DNA from: Oscarella lobularis
Lineage: Eukaryota > Porifera > Homoscleromorpha > Homosclerophorida > Oscarellidae
Length of the DNA stretch: 64,000 nucleotides
Assembly (NCBI RefSeq): GCF_947507565.1
Contig: NC_089183.1
Coordinates: 3,247,772-3,311,771 of the forward strand
Direction: 5' to 3'
Shown: piece after piece, positions 34,505-43,422 of the stretch
Position numbering within the stretch: position 1 is the first letter of the stretch
How the letters are laid out: the number at the start of each line of letters is the position of its first letter
The notes under the pieces: model-generated
What the model saw: the letters and a program-made list of their open reading frames with translations, nothing else
Database searches by the model: none
What the model was told of the DNA's origin: nothing
Position numbers and translations under genes: made by a program

Positions 34505-35528
34505 ATGGATAAACTAACCGAAAATGCCGTCCAGTTTCTCGACGTTCTACGAATGGCGGGCGGCCACGAAGTGTCTCAATGGAATTCGGAGACCCTTTCG
34601 AGCGCTTTCGGCTGGGCCGTCTTCTTCGAGAACGTCCACGAACGCCTCAAAACGAAACCGACGTCCGCCGAGTCATTCGATCGCCGTTTTCGACGTCTAG
34701 GACGCGAAATGGGCTTCGATATTGGCTACGACTACCTCAGAAATGCCACGCGACATCTCGAACAGCTTCTCCTGCAAAACGAGAAGCTGAACGACGAGTT
34801 ATTCGCTCGTTTATTGGAAGATTACGGAAGTCGAGGTAAGAGTCGCGATTTCGACGCTTTTCGAAGGGATTCCATCGAAAACAAGCGCAGCGAAGCGAAA
34901 TTACGACTAATCAAACGCGCTCATTCGATTTTTCGACGACGGAATTCGTTCGACGAGCAAAAAAATTAAACTCGCTGATGACGTCATTCGATGCGTGGAT
35001 TCGAAAGCGTTGAAGGAAAAAATCGATAATATTGGAAATCGAACGAAAATCGACGATTTGTTGGATCGAGAAGAAAAAAATTTGAATTTGAATGTGATTC
35101 TTGAAACGGCTCTCATCACTGAAAATGATGAATTATCTCGAAATTTAATTTTGGATTGGGTTTATCGACGATGTGTCCAATGTTCTACTTTGTGGCAAAC
35201 GTGCAATCCTGGTCTTTTGTCTCGTTGTGCTTCGTTTCATGAGGATCTTCTCTCCGCTTATTTGGGGTTTTTGATTCGAAATTTGAATCGGTTTTTGCAA
35301 CAGCGATTGTGGAAGAAGGAGACGAGTGATGAGAGCGTTGCTTTGACGTCATTTTCGGCGAGAATTGAAATTCTTTCGCGCGCGTCCCAAGGGACGAAAA
35401 AGGCGTGCGTTGTTGCCGTGGAAACGGCGAGGAAAGATTGGAAGAAGAGATGCAAGGGAAAAAATGAGAAAGAAACGAAGAAAATTTTTTGGGAATTTTG
35501 GACAGACTTGTGTACAACAATAGAATGA
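34505..35528 (+). CDS. FANCF: FANCF homolog (Fanconi anaemia core complex), apparent frameshift
   Basis: FANCF is an adaptor of the Fanconi anaemia core ubiquitin ligase that acts on DNA interstrand crosslinks. The N-terminal part (LDVLRMAGGHEVSQWNSETL, FGWAVFFENVHERL) resembles the FANCF start, including its SxWxxxTxxxALxWA pattern. The C-terminal part (FHEDLLSAYLGFLIRNLNRF, AVETARKDW, EFWTDLCTTIE) matches the vertebrate helical repeat, where SPVYLGLLTDWG and SIWTDLL occur. The gene has no clear intron, like vertebrate FANCF. The frame shifts by one base at an A7 run (34959-34965): the first frame ends at TAA about 34968-34970, while the second is open across the junction. A homopolymer sequencing error is likeliest. 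The combined length of about 340 codons fits the family (human 374). Confidence 0.72.
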
Positions 35529-35545
35529 ATACAATTGTCTCATCA

Positions 35546-36937
35546 TCAGAATATGTTGACGTAATTGTCAATTTTGGAGCGATTTTTCTGTGCCACACAT
35601 TCGGAAATCCAAATTATGTTGCGATGTTCTTGCTCCTTCAATTTGATGTAAGCGTAAAAGACGCCAAATTGGAATTGTTGCAAAAAAGCGTCTTTATTGA
35701 GAGAAACCTTAAGAAGAAAGGTAAAAATCTATACTTTTAATTTGGATATAATATATACCTCGTGTTCAAAGAAACGATCTTCGAGTGTTTTGTCACCAGG
35801 ATTAGTTCCAACTCCTTCGAACAGAGGCCTATACTCCTATTAATTAAAAAATTATTTTTGTAATTATTATTTTTTATTATTATTTTTTCTTGCCCCGTAG
35901 GATTCAGCGGCGGCTCTCACTGATTCGTAGTCTTCCGCTTTGGCGAGACGAGAGAGTCCGTACGGATGCAATTTGCCACAGCATGGATACAATTTTGCTC
36001 GATCGTCTTTACTCAATTCCGTTCCAAAGGAGTTGATTGTGATTATGATGGCACGACGATCAGCTTCAAACTTGAAAAGAAGGAAATAATTATTGATTTT
36101 TTAATTATTTGGGATTTTTACCTGCAAAAGACTGGCCATCACATCGGCTGTACGTTCACCCAATTCCTCGCAGAATTCATAGAACGCTTCAAGGTAAGCC
36201 TAAGAGAAAAGATATATTATTAAAGTCTCCCCTCCCCTATATATAATACATACCTTATAGAGTGTATTTCGTATCAATTCAATATTCATTTCATCTAAAT
36301 CTTGTTGCGATATGCACTCCTTGAAAAACGGAGCTGCCCCACACCGAAAAATATAAATCAATAATTTTAATTAGTCACGTGACGTGGGTCCCCTACCGAG
36401 CGGCGTGTCGATGAGTACGGCGTTGAAGAGATCGGCGGGCGTCGTTGCTATGGAAACGGACTCCATTTGTTCGAAACTTCCCAATGGATGACAATTTGCG
36501 ATGAGTTCGCTGACGGGTCTTTCGTGGAGGGTCCCGGATATTAGTAAGACGATGTTGTCGATCATGTAGCTGTATGTCATGAAGTCGAGAAATTGAGCGA
36601 GCGGCTGAACGGCTTGGTTTCGCATGTGCTCGAATTCGACGACGAGAAGTTCCTTCATTTTGTCGTCGATCGTCGAAACGTTCAAGGGGGAAGGCTCGTT
36701 TTGGAGAAAGTTACCGTAGCTCGTACTCTGCAGATGCAGTTTGATGTCTGCGCGTGGAGAAACGTCGGTTTGCGTGCGCCTTTTCTTTGCTAGAGTCTTA
36801 CCTTCGAGTGTTTCGCATTGGCAGAGGTTGAGATAGTCGGCTTGGGTGAGAATTCCCGCTTTGAAGCCGCGAACGAGGCCTTCCAGGTAGCCGTTGTCGA
36901 CGTTGAAACTCCAATCGCCCAGTTGCAACAAATCCAT
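35546..36937 (-). CDS. ATP6V0D1: V-type proton ATPase subunit d (V0)
   Basis: Subunit d couples the central stalk to the membrane rotor of the V-ATPase in endosomes and lysosomes. The match is close over its whole length: [35 protein letters not shown], then a 54-bp intron, [46 protein letters not shown]. Further exons follow with [15 protein letters not shown], and the last exon reads [30 protein letters not shown] and KIDNYVNIF before TGA 35546-35548. ATG 36937 ([10 protein letters not shown]) is just before the conserved [10 protein letters not shown]. Its stop is 17 bp from the convergent FANCF stop, so the two 3' UTRs must overlap. Confidence 0.93.
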
Positions 36938-38283
36938 AGGTGAAGTCACGAGTGAGGTGACGCACGATGATGTAGAGTCCCGTCGCCAAAACCCGGACAG
37001 GAAACCTCGTGCACGACGAAATCGTTCGAAATACAGTAAAATACGAAGGTACGGCACTCGCAATTGTGTTTAAATGCATCGAGGAACGTTTTCGATACTC
37101 ATTGGCCGCTAAGAATAGGCGCCAAGTGCTGTTTCGCGCCTATCGAAGCCCGTACGCCTAAATCGCGCAGTAGAAAGCGTTTTCTTGTCGAACATGATTA
37201 CTCTAGTTCAACGAACGACCCTTTCCTCTCGAAAACGAGCCCGAAAAGAGCCGCATGGCTCGACGGCCCGCCTCCAATTTTTTCCGATCGCATTTTCCCC
37301 CATTTCGTTAGTTTGAAGATATCTGGCAGCGCGAAACGTCTTTTAAAATGCTTATCTGTCGTTTGAGACCACTAGAAGGGCGATTCGCGATGGGGCCATT
37401 TAGAAAAAACCTGATTTTTGGCTCACTTCCCCGATTTCTAAGTTTTTGCTATAAAACAACAGGAATGGGTAGTCGATTTGATCTCGCTGCATCAAATCTT
37501 CTTCAAACGCTAAATTTTGACATTTTTTGCATCGCGTGACCGGAAGGCGTCTCTTCCGGAAGTTGATCATAAGCTAGATAAATAAAATGATCAACATAAT
37601 AATTCTATCCAAGGTTTTTTCTCATTGGATGAAGAAGAAGCTGACGAAGAGGTTGACCGCGGTCCCAACGTCCTCGGCACGACGGGTCGGTATCAACGGC
37701 CTGACCGCGGAGATTTGCGACTTCCTAATAGTCGCTTATCTCCTAAACTGCCTGTATGCCTCCTCTGGATATGAGGCAATAACGTCTAAACTGCCACGTC
37801 TCCTGGGCACGAGCCGAAAAACTGCCCAACTTTATGGCGTGTATCTTCTAATAGAGGCTTCTATTTGTATTGGAAGTCTCTGCAGGAGAATGACGCCTAC
37901 AGAAAACGTGCCTGCTTTTTTAGCAGGCACACATTACTGTGGGGACTGCAGTCTCAGTCCTGTGCCTTGCCTGCTCTTTCTATAGAGCGGGTGAGGCACA
38001 CCTGGGGAGGGGAGGGAAGCAAGAGACAATCGAATGAAGAAATGCTTTTATTAATTTATATTTTCAATAAAAATTTTGACATGGCTTCCGCGGGTATCAC
38101 GTGCATGACGCTACACCGCGGCCCTTCTAAACTTGCGCAGGCGCGTGCTTTTGTCTCCATACCCTGGAGATCAAAAGCAAACTACAAGTAGATTCAACGC
38201 GAAATACATGCAAGCAATAGCAATGTTCCCTTCTTCAATCGATCAAAGTCGCATCTTCGTGCTGATCTGAAAAAAAGATACAA
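36938..38283. other. Gene-poor spacer with short hairpins
   Basis: About 1.35 kb without a supportable protein gene. The left part is the 5' region of the V-ATPase d gene. From about 37650 to 38000 the sequence is denser in self-complementary stretches: GACCGCGGTC (perfect 10-bp palindrome), TGGGCA...TGCCCA, GTGCCTGC...GCAGGCAC, and GTGCCT..CC.GCTCT pairing with AGAGC.GG..AGGCAC. A 132-codon frame at 37587-37985 has no recognisable domain. This may be an old transposon relic or a structured RNA; I cannot decide. Confidence 0.4.
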
Positions 38284-38289
38284 AAATCA

Positions 38290-38685
38290 GTGAACTATAG
38301 TTCACGGTCAATTTTAGATGAAAAAGCGTGAACTATAGTTCATGGTCAATTTTAGATGAAAAAGCGTGAACTATAGTTCATGGCCAATTTTAGATGAAAA
38401 AGCGTGAACTATAGTTCACGGTCAATTTGGGATGAAAAAGCGTGAACTATAGTTCACGGTCAATTTTAGATGAAAAAGCGTGAACTATAGTTCATGGTCA
38501 ATTTTAGATGAAAAAGCGTGAACTATAGTTCACGGTCAATTTTAGATGAAAAAGCGTGAACTATTGTTCATGGCCAATTTTAGATGAAAAAGCGTGAACT
38601 ATAGTTCACGGTCAATTTGGGATGAAAAAGCGTGAACTATAGTTCACGGTCAATTTTAGATGAAAAAGCGTGAACTATAGTTCCC
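38290..38685. repeat. 38-bp minisatellite, about 10.4 copies (right block)
   Basis: Ten full units of a 38-bp repeat. Each contains the 16-bp palindrome GTGAACTATAGTTCAC (or a one-base variant) followed by GGTCAATTTTAGATG and AAAAAGC. Units 3-5 and 8-10 carry the same variant order (ATGGCC, then TTTGGGAT, then the standard form), giving a five-unit higher-order period. The array ends about 300 bp before NTPase copy 5. Three inverted units lie at 13405-13520 in the matching place beside copy 4. Confidence 0.93.
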
Positions 38686-38986
38686 GATTCAATATTCAAA
38701 ATTGTTCTCTCGCCTCAAATATTTGGCTTGTTGTTTGGCCTCGATTGACGACTAGATAGACAAGTAAGGATCGCTGACGAAGAGAAGGAGCGTCGAAATG
38801 CGAATCGCCGGATTCTCGACGTTTTCTTGAGCTGCTGAACAAACGAAGCGACAGTATCATCCTAAAAATATATAATCCTTTGCAAATCGCTATACCAGCG
38901 CAGCGCATAAAGGCGAGAAAGAAGGAAAAAGACGATTGTTGTTCAGGTTAACGCACGCGACGCGTCTGCTGTCTGACACGTGCACG

Positions 38987-40288
38987 ATGCCGACCTGTCT
39001 CTTTGTTGTTATCTTTTACGCTCTTCTGTATCTCGCGGTGCAGTGTCTTGTGTGTCCACTGTACGGACTCAGTCAATGGTATTCGCTAAGGAGCGCCATC
39101 AACGATGGCGTCTTTCCCAGTGGAGAGAAAAGAGATCATCATGTTAATCGAAGCAACGAAATGAGAAGCTTTCGTCAAAACATTCTACGCGGCAGTAGGG
39201 ACTCTTACACCGTCGTCATTGGCCCTCACGGATGTGGCAAGTCAACTCTCATCCAAGATGTTCTTCAAGATTCTGCGGAAGGCGGCGCCAAGGGTATTGT
39301 CTACGTCAAACATCCTGGTGACACACTCTCTCTGTTCGACAGACTTCGGGTAGCTTTCGGTGGTCTATATCTACCATCAGAATACACGTTTATCAATTCC
39401 TTTTCTTCGCTTCTTTCTTCTTGGTTGTCTTATATCGACTGGACGCCTTCACACACGTTTGAAGATACGATAATTTTGTTGAATGGGGTCATAAAGACGA
39501 AAGCAATGGACTATTTTAAAGACAACGGTCACAGATTTGTTCTCATTATCGACGAAGCGAACCGGATTCTTGATAGTAAAACTGGTTTGAAGGACTTGCA
39601 TTCCCTCCAACGGCATATGAAACGTGCGGCAGATATCATGGGTGGCATTCACTTTATTCTCGTTGATTCAGCTGGAGTGCTTGTCTCTCGATTACGAGAA
39701 AAGAGTGCATGCTCTAGAATGAACGTTGAAGAGATTCACGATCTTAGCCGAGATGCAGCTGAAGATCTAATGGGACGAGCCCTTGCCCTAAGCACTGACA
39801 CGAAAATCAATATCAGTCAAGTCTATGAGAAAGTGACGGGAGGCCGTCTCATTCTCATATGGAATGCAGTGGAGTACATGAGAAAATCGCCTGAATCATC
39901 CATAGAAGATGTTAGCAGACACGTTAGATACGCAGCTGGCTTGGAAGGAAAACTGGGTAAGTGCTTCTTAACGTCCGACATGGTCAATAAGTCTGTTGAA
40001 TGGAGAATTGTTAAGTACTTGTTGCAATATGACGAAGCCGTTTCTCTTGAGGACTTTGACACGGAAGACGAGAGAGCTGCTAAAGACAATCTGCTGAGAT
40101 GTGACATAGTATTTCGTCATGCAAATGGAAGGCACTCATTGTACAGCGCAATTGTACGAAGCACCCTCTTAGAAACTCTCCATGGTGATCACAGAAGAAA
40201 GCCTAACCCTACTAGACGTTCTACTGAAGAGCGTGAGGGAGTTGCGAAGGAAAACAAGAAAAGGGTAGCTGGGAAGGAAGAACTTTGA
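38987..40288 (+). CDS. Membrane-anchored P-loop NTPase, copy 5
   Basis: A 433-residue intronless paralog in opposite orientation to copies 1-4. ATG 38987 (MPTCLFVV) is the first ATG in frame. It has the anchor VVIFYALLYLAVQCLVCPLYG, Walker A GPHGCGKST and Walker B FVLIIDEANRIL. The distinctive middle has SREKS-type changes (VSRLREKSACSRM) and AADIMGGIHFI. The C-terminus is the MVNKSVEWRIVKYLL type, ending with its own tail PTRRSTEEREGVAKENKK. Small deletions relative to other copies remove the LERR/LEE segment and residues after the HPGDT motif. The frame is otherwise intact. The 5' flank (38696-38930) is the inverted counterpart of the copy 4 flank. Confidence 0.8.
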   Translation: MPTCLFVVIFYALLYLAVQCLVCPLYGLSQWYSLRSAINDGVFPSGEKRDHHVNRSNEMRSFRQNILRGSRDSYTVVIGPHGCGKSTLIQDVLQDSAEGGAKGIVYVKHPGDTLSLFDRLRVAFGGLYLPSEYTFINSFSSLLSSWLSYIDWTPSHTFEDTIILLNGVIKTKAMDYFKDNGHRFVLIIDEANRILDSKTGLKDLHSLQRHMKRAADIMGGIHFILVDSAGVLVSRLREKSACSRMNVEEIHDLSRDAAEDLMGRALALSTDTKINISQVYEKVTGGRLILIWNAVEYMRKSPESSIEDVSRHVRYAAGLEGKLGKCFLTSDMVNKSVEWRIVKYLLQYDEAVSLEDFDTEDERAAKDNLLRCDIVFRHANGRHSLYSAIVRSTLLETLHGDHRRKPNPTRRSTEEREGVAKENKKRVAGKEEL

Positions 40289-40779
40289 TTTTTGACTCTG
40301 AATGATGTTTTCCCCACTGATTGATGATAGATGTAGTACTTCGACGTTGAAATAGGTAAAAGACCCCTACGCACAAAAGACTAAAAAATAGAGTTAGTCA
40401 AACATCCATAGTAGATAATCCATAACAATATAATTCGTATAAATAATTCAAACCGTGATGGAGTCGCGTTCCGTGTGGCTTTTTCCCGTCCACTTCCACG
40501 TCCCCGTCAACGTAAGATTGTCGGTTGACGACTAGATGGACAAGTAAGGATCGCGGACGATGAGAAGGAGTGACGAAACGCGAATCGCGGATTCTCGACG
40601 TTTTCTTGAGCTGCTGAAAGAACGAAACGACTATATTACCCTAAAAATAAAATCCTTTGCAAATCGTTATACCAGCGCAGCGCATAAAGGCGAGAAAGAA
40701 GGAAAAGGGACGATCGTTGGGCGTTGGGGGGTTCAGGTTAACGCACGCGACGCGTCTGCCGTCTGACACGTGCAGCACG
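40289..40779. other. Duplicated spacer between NTPase copies 5 and 6
   Basis: The left part repeats the shared 3' flank of the family (AGACTAAAAAATAGAGTTAG, then CATCCATAGTAGATAATCCA). The right part (from about 40520) repeats the 5' flank of copies 4 and 5, including AAATCCTTTGCAAATCG and CCAGCGCAGCGCATAAAGG just before the start region. There is no minisatellite in this spacer. No independent gene was seen. Confidence 0.7.
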
Positions 40780-42230
40780 ATGCCCGCTCCTCTGACCTAG
40801 CCTCGCGTGCGCCAGGCCCTTCTCCTCTGCTCCCGGATAAACCCGGGGAGGAGAAGGGCCTGGCGCACGCGAGGCTACCTCTGACCTGTCTCTTTGTTGT
40901 TATCTTTTACGCTCTTCTGTATCTCGCGGTGCAGTGTCTTGTGTGTCCACTGTACGGACTCAGCCAATGGTATTCGCTAAGGAGCGCCATCAACGATGGC
41001 GTCTTTCCCAGTGGAGAGCGCCTGGAGAGAAGAGATCATCGTGTTAATCGAAGCGACGAAATGAGAAGCTTTCGCCAAAACATTCTTCGCGGCAGTAGGG
41101 ACTCTTATACCGTCGTCATTGGCCCTCACGGATGTGGCAAGTCAACTCTCATCCAAGATGTTCTTCAAGATTCTGCGGAAGGCGGCGCCAAGGGTGTTGT
41201 CTACGTCAAACATCCTGATGACACAGAAGAATCATCTCTGTTCGACAGACTTCGGGAAGCTTTCGGTGGTCTATATCTACCATCAGAATACACGTTTATC
41301 AATTCCTTTTCTTCGCATCTTTCTTCTTGGTTGTCTTATATCGACTGGACGCCTTCAAACACGTTTGAAGATACGATAATTTTGTTGAATGAGGTCATAG
41401 AGACGAAAGCAAGAGACTATTTTAAAAACGCTGGTCACAGATTTGTTCTCATTATCGACGAAGCGAATCGGATTCTTCATAGCAAAACTGGTTTGAAGGA
41501 CTTGCATTCCCTCCAACGGCATATGAAACGTGCGGCAGATATCATGGGTGGCATTCACTTTATTCTCGTTGATTCAGCTGGAGTGCTCGTCTCTCGATTA
41601 CGAGAAAAGAGTGCATGCTCTAGAATGGACGTTGAAGAGATTCAGGATCTTAACCGAGATGCAGCTGAAGATCTAATGGGACGAGCCCTTGCCGACCGCA
41701 CTGACATGAAAATCAATATCAGTCAAGTATATGAAAAAGTGACGGGAGGTCGTCTCATTCTCATATGGGAGGCGGTGGAGTACATAAGAGATTCGCACAA
41801 ATCATCCACAGAAGATGTTAGCAGACACGTTGGAGAAGCAGTTGGCTTGCAAGAGAAACTGGATAAATGTTCATTGACTGACGTCGTCAATGGGTCTATA
41901 CATTGGGAAATTGTGAAATATTTGATGCTGTATGACAAAGCCTACTATCAAGAGATTCGCTTTCACCTGAAAGAGGTTGCGACATTTACCGTTGCACCCA
42001 AAGACGTGCGTCCCGCTGTTGAGAATCTGATCAAGTGTGACATCATATTTCGTCACGTGGATGGAGATTTCTCATTGTACAGTGCTATTGTAAGAAGTTC
42101 ACTCCAAGACATTCTCAACGGTCGTTATAGCCGGAAAAGAGATGCTGCTGCTGCTGAAAAATCGTCTAGTACTGAAGAGGTCGTTCGTACGGATGACGAC
42201 AAGAGGGAAGCTGGGAAAGAAGAACTGTGA
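40780..42230 (+). pseudogene. P-loop NTPase copy 6, start disrupted by a palindromic element
   Basis: Most of the protein frame is intact: anchor FVVIFYALLYLAVQCLVC, Walker A GPHGCGKST, Walker B FVLIIDEANRIL, and the C-terminus shared only with copy 4 (VVNGSIHWEIVKYLM, VATFTVAPKDV). The expected ATG (40780, MPAPLT) now runs into TAG at 40798-40800, the first bases of an 80-bp element inserted with a 9-bp duplication. The 89-bp insertion is also not a multiple of three. The downstream frame reads back through the element but meets TGA at 40764-40766 with no ATG, so no anchored protein can start normally. Translation from a methionine after the anchor would lose the membrane segment. Confidence 0.78.
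40789..40886. mobile_element. 80-bp palindromic mini-element with 9-bp target duplication
   Basis: Bases 40798-40877 form a hairpin with ends TAGCCTCGCGTGCGCCAGG and its reverse complement, and a short imperfect centre around GCTCCCGGATAAACCCGG. It is flanked by CCTCTGACC on both sides (40789-40797 and 40878-40886). Ends, internal GCCAGGCCCTTCTCC and target size match the element at 5602-5679, defining one small non-autonomous family. The element sits in the start-codon region of NTPase copy 6. Confidence 0.88.
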
Positions 42231-42493
42231 CTTTGACTGTTTGCATGGTGAATGATTAGTTAGGTCTTCTTCTTCTTCTTCTTCTTCTTCTTCTGTGAAT
42301 GATTTATTGGTATTGGGTTCCTAATATTTCGCTACCCCGTGCGTTGAAATAAGTAAAATACCCCTACACACAAAAAAGACTAGAAAAATAGAGAGTTAGT
42401 CAAACATCCATAGTAGATAATCCATAACGATATAATACATGAGATAGTAGTAAACCTGATGATGGCAAGTGAGATGATGACGATGATAATTGG

Positions 42494-43391
42494 TTACACG
42501 TGCTCCTTCTTCGACTCGTAAAAAGCCGTGTTCACTTTGGCATAGGGCAAATCGGAAAAGACGTCAGTGGTCTTGGTCACAAGAATGACGTCATCGGCTC
42601 CCGGATATCCGATCGTCTGCTTTTCCTTTTTCACCGTTTTTGATCGCGACGACGTGCTGATTAGACTCTTTCGACTCGAAGTCGAACCGGTTCGACTCAA
42701 ATTGATACGTTCCCCGTTCTGTCCAAGCGACGATGAAGGCAAAGACGTCGAAAGAGACGATCCCGTAGAAGAAGTCGCATCGCGAGGTCGACGACTGAAA
42801 AAGCGAGCCCAGAACGATCTACGCGGCTGCTGGACGTAGCCGAATTGATAATCTCCCGTCGGAGAAAGAGAATCGCACGCGCTTCCCACTTCCGAGTTAG
42901 CGTACGCTTTCTCCAGTTCGTCTTTCGATTTTCCGACCACGTGACGAATGCCGCGTTTGCGCGCCGTGCGCAGAAGGCCGCGAATCTCGCGATTCATTGC
43001 GACGTTGAAGAGAAAGATGAAGAAGCCTTGGAGACTCGCGAAAATGGCGAAAAGATAGCTGAAAACGACGCGAGCGTCGAGAAACGTGAAAGCGGCGAAA
43101 ACCCACGTGAGACCGAGTACTTGAGCGACAGCGATCGCGATTTTGAGCTTGTACGCCAAACTTGAGAGAGGGGAAAAAATAAATAATTATTTACATACGG
43201 GTTACTGGGTCTCACGTGCTCTTGTCTTCGCGCCCGGATTGAGAGTTTTTGATCGCCTTGGCAACCATGCCAAAGACGAACCAGTTGATGACGACAATGA
43301 GGAGAATGGGAGCAAGGAAGGCGCCCATAAACCAACCAATCCCATTGAGCCAACAACTAAAGAGAAAAAGATTAATAATATTTTTATATAT

Positions 43392-43422
<31 letters not shown>

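Noticed and set aside
37587-37985. 132-codon ORF as a possible transposase or small protein
   Set aside because: No catalytic motif or family resemblance; other frames over the same stretch look equally protein-like.
38290-38685. CRISPR-like array of 38-bp direct repeats
   Set aside because: Units are contiguous with no spacers and lie in a eukaryotic chromosome; this is a minisatellite.
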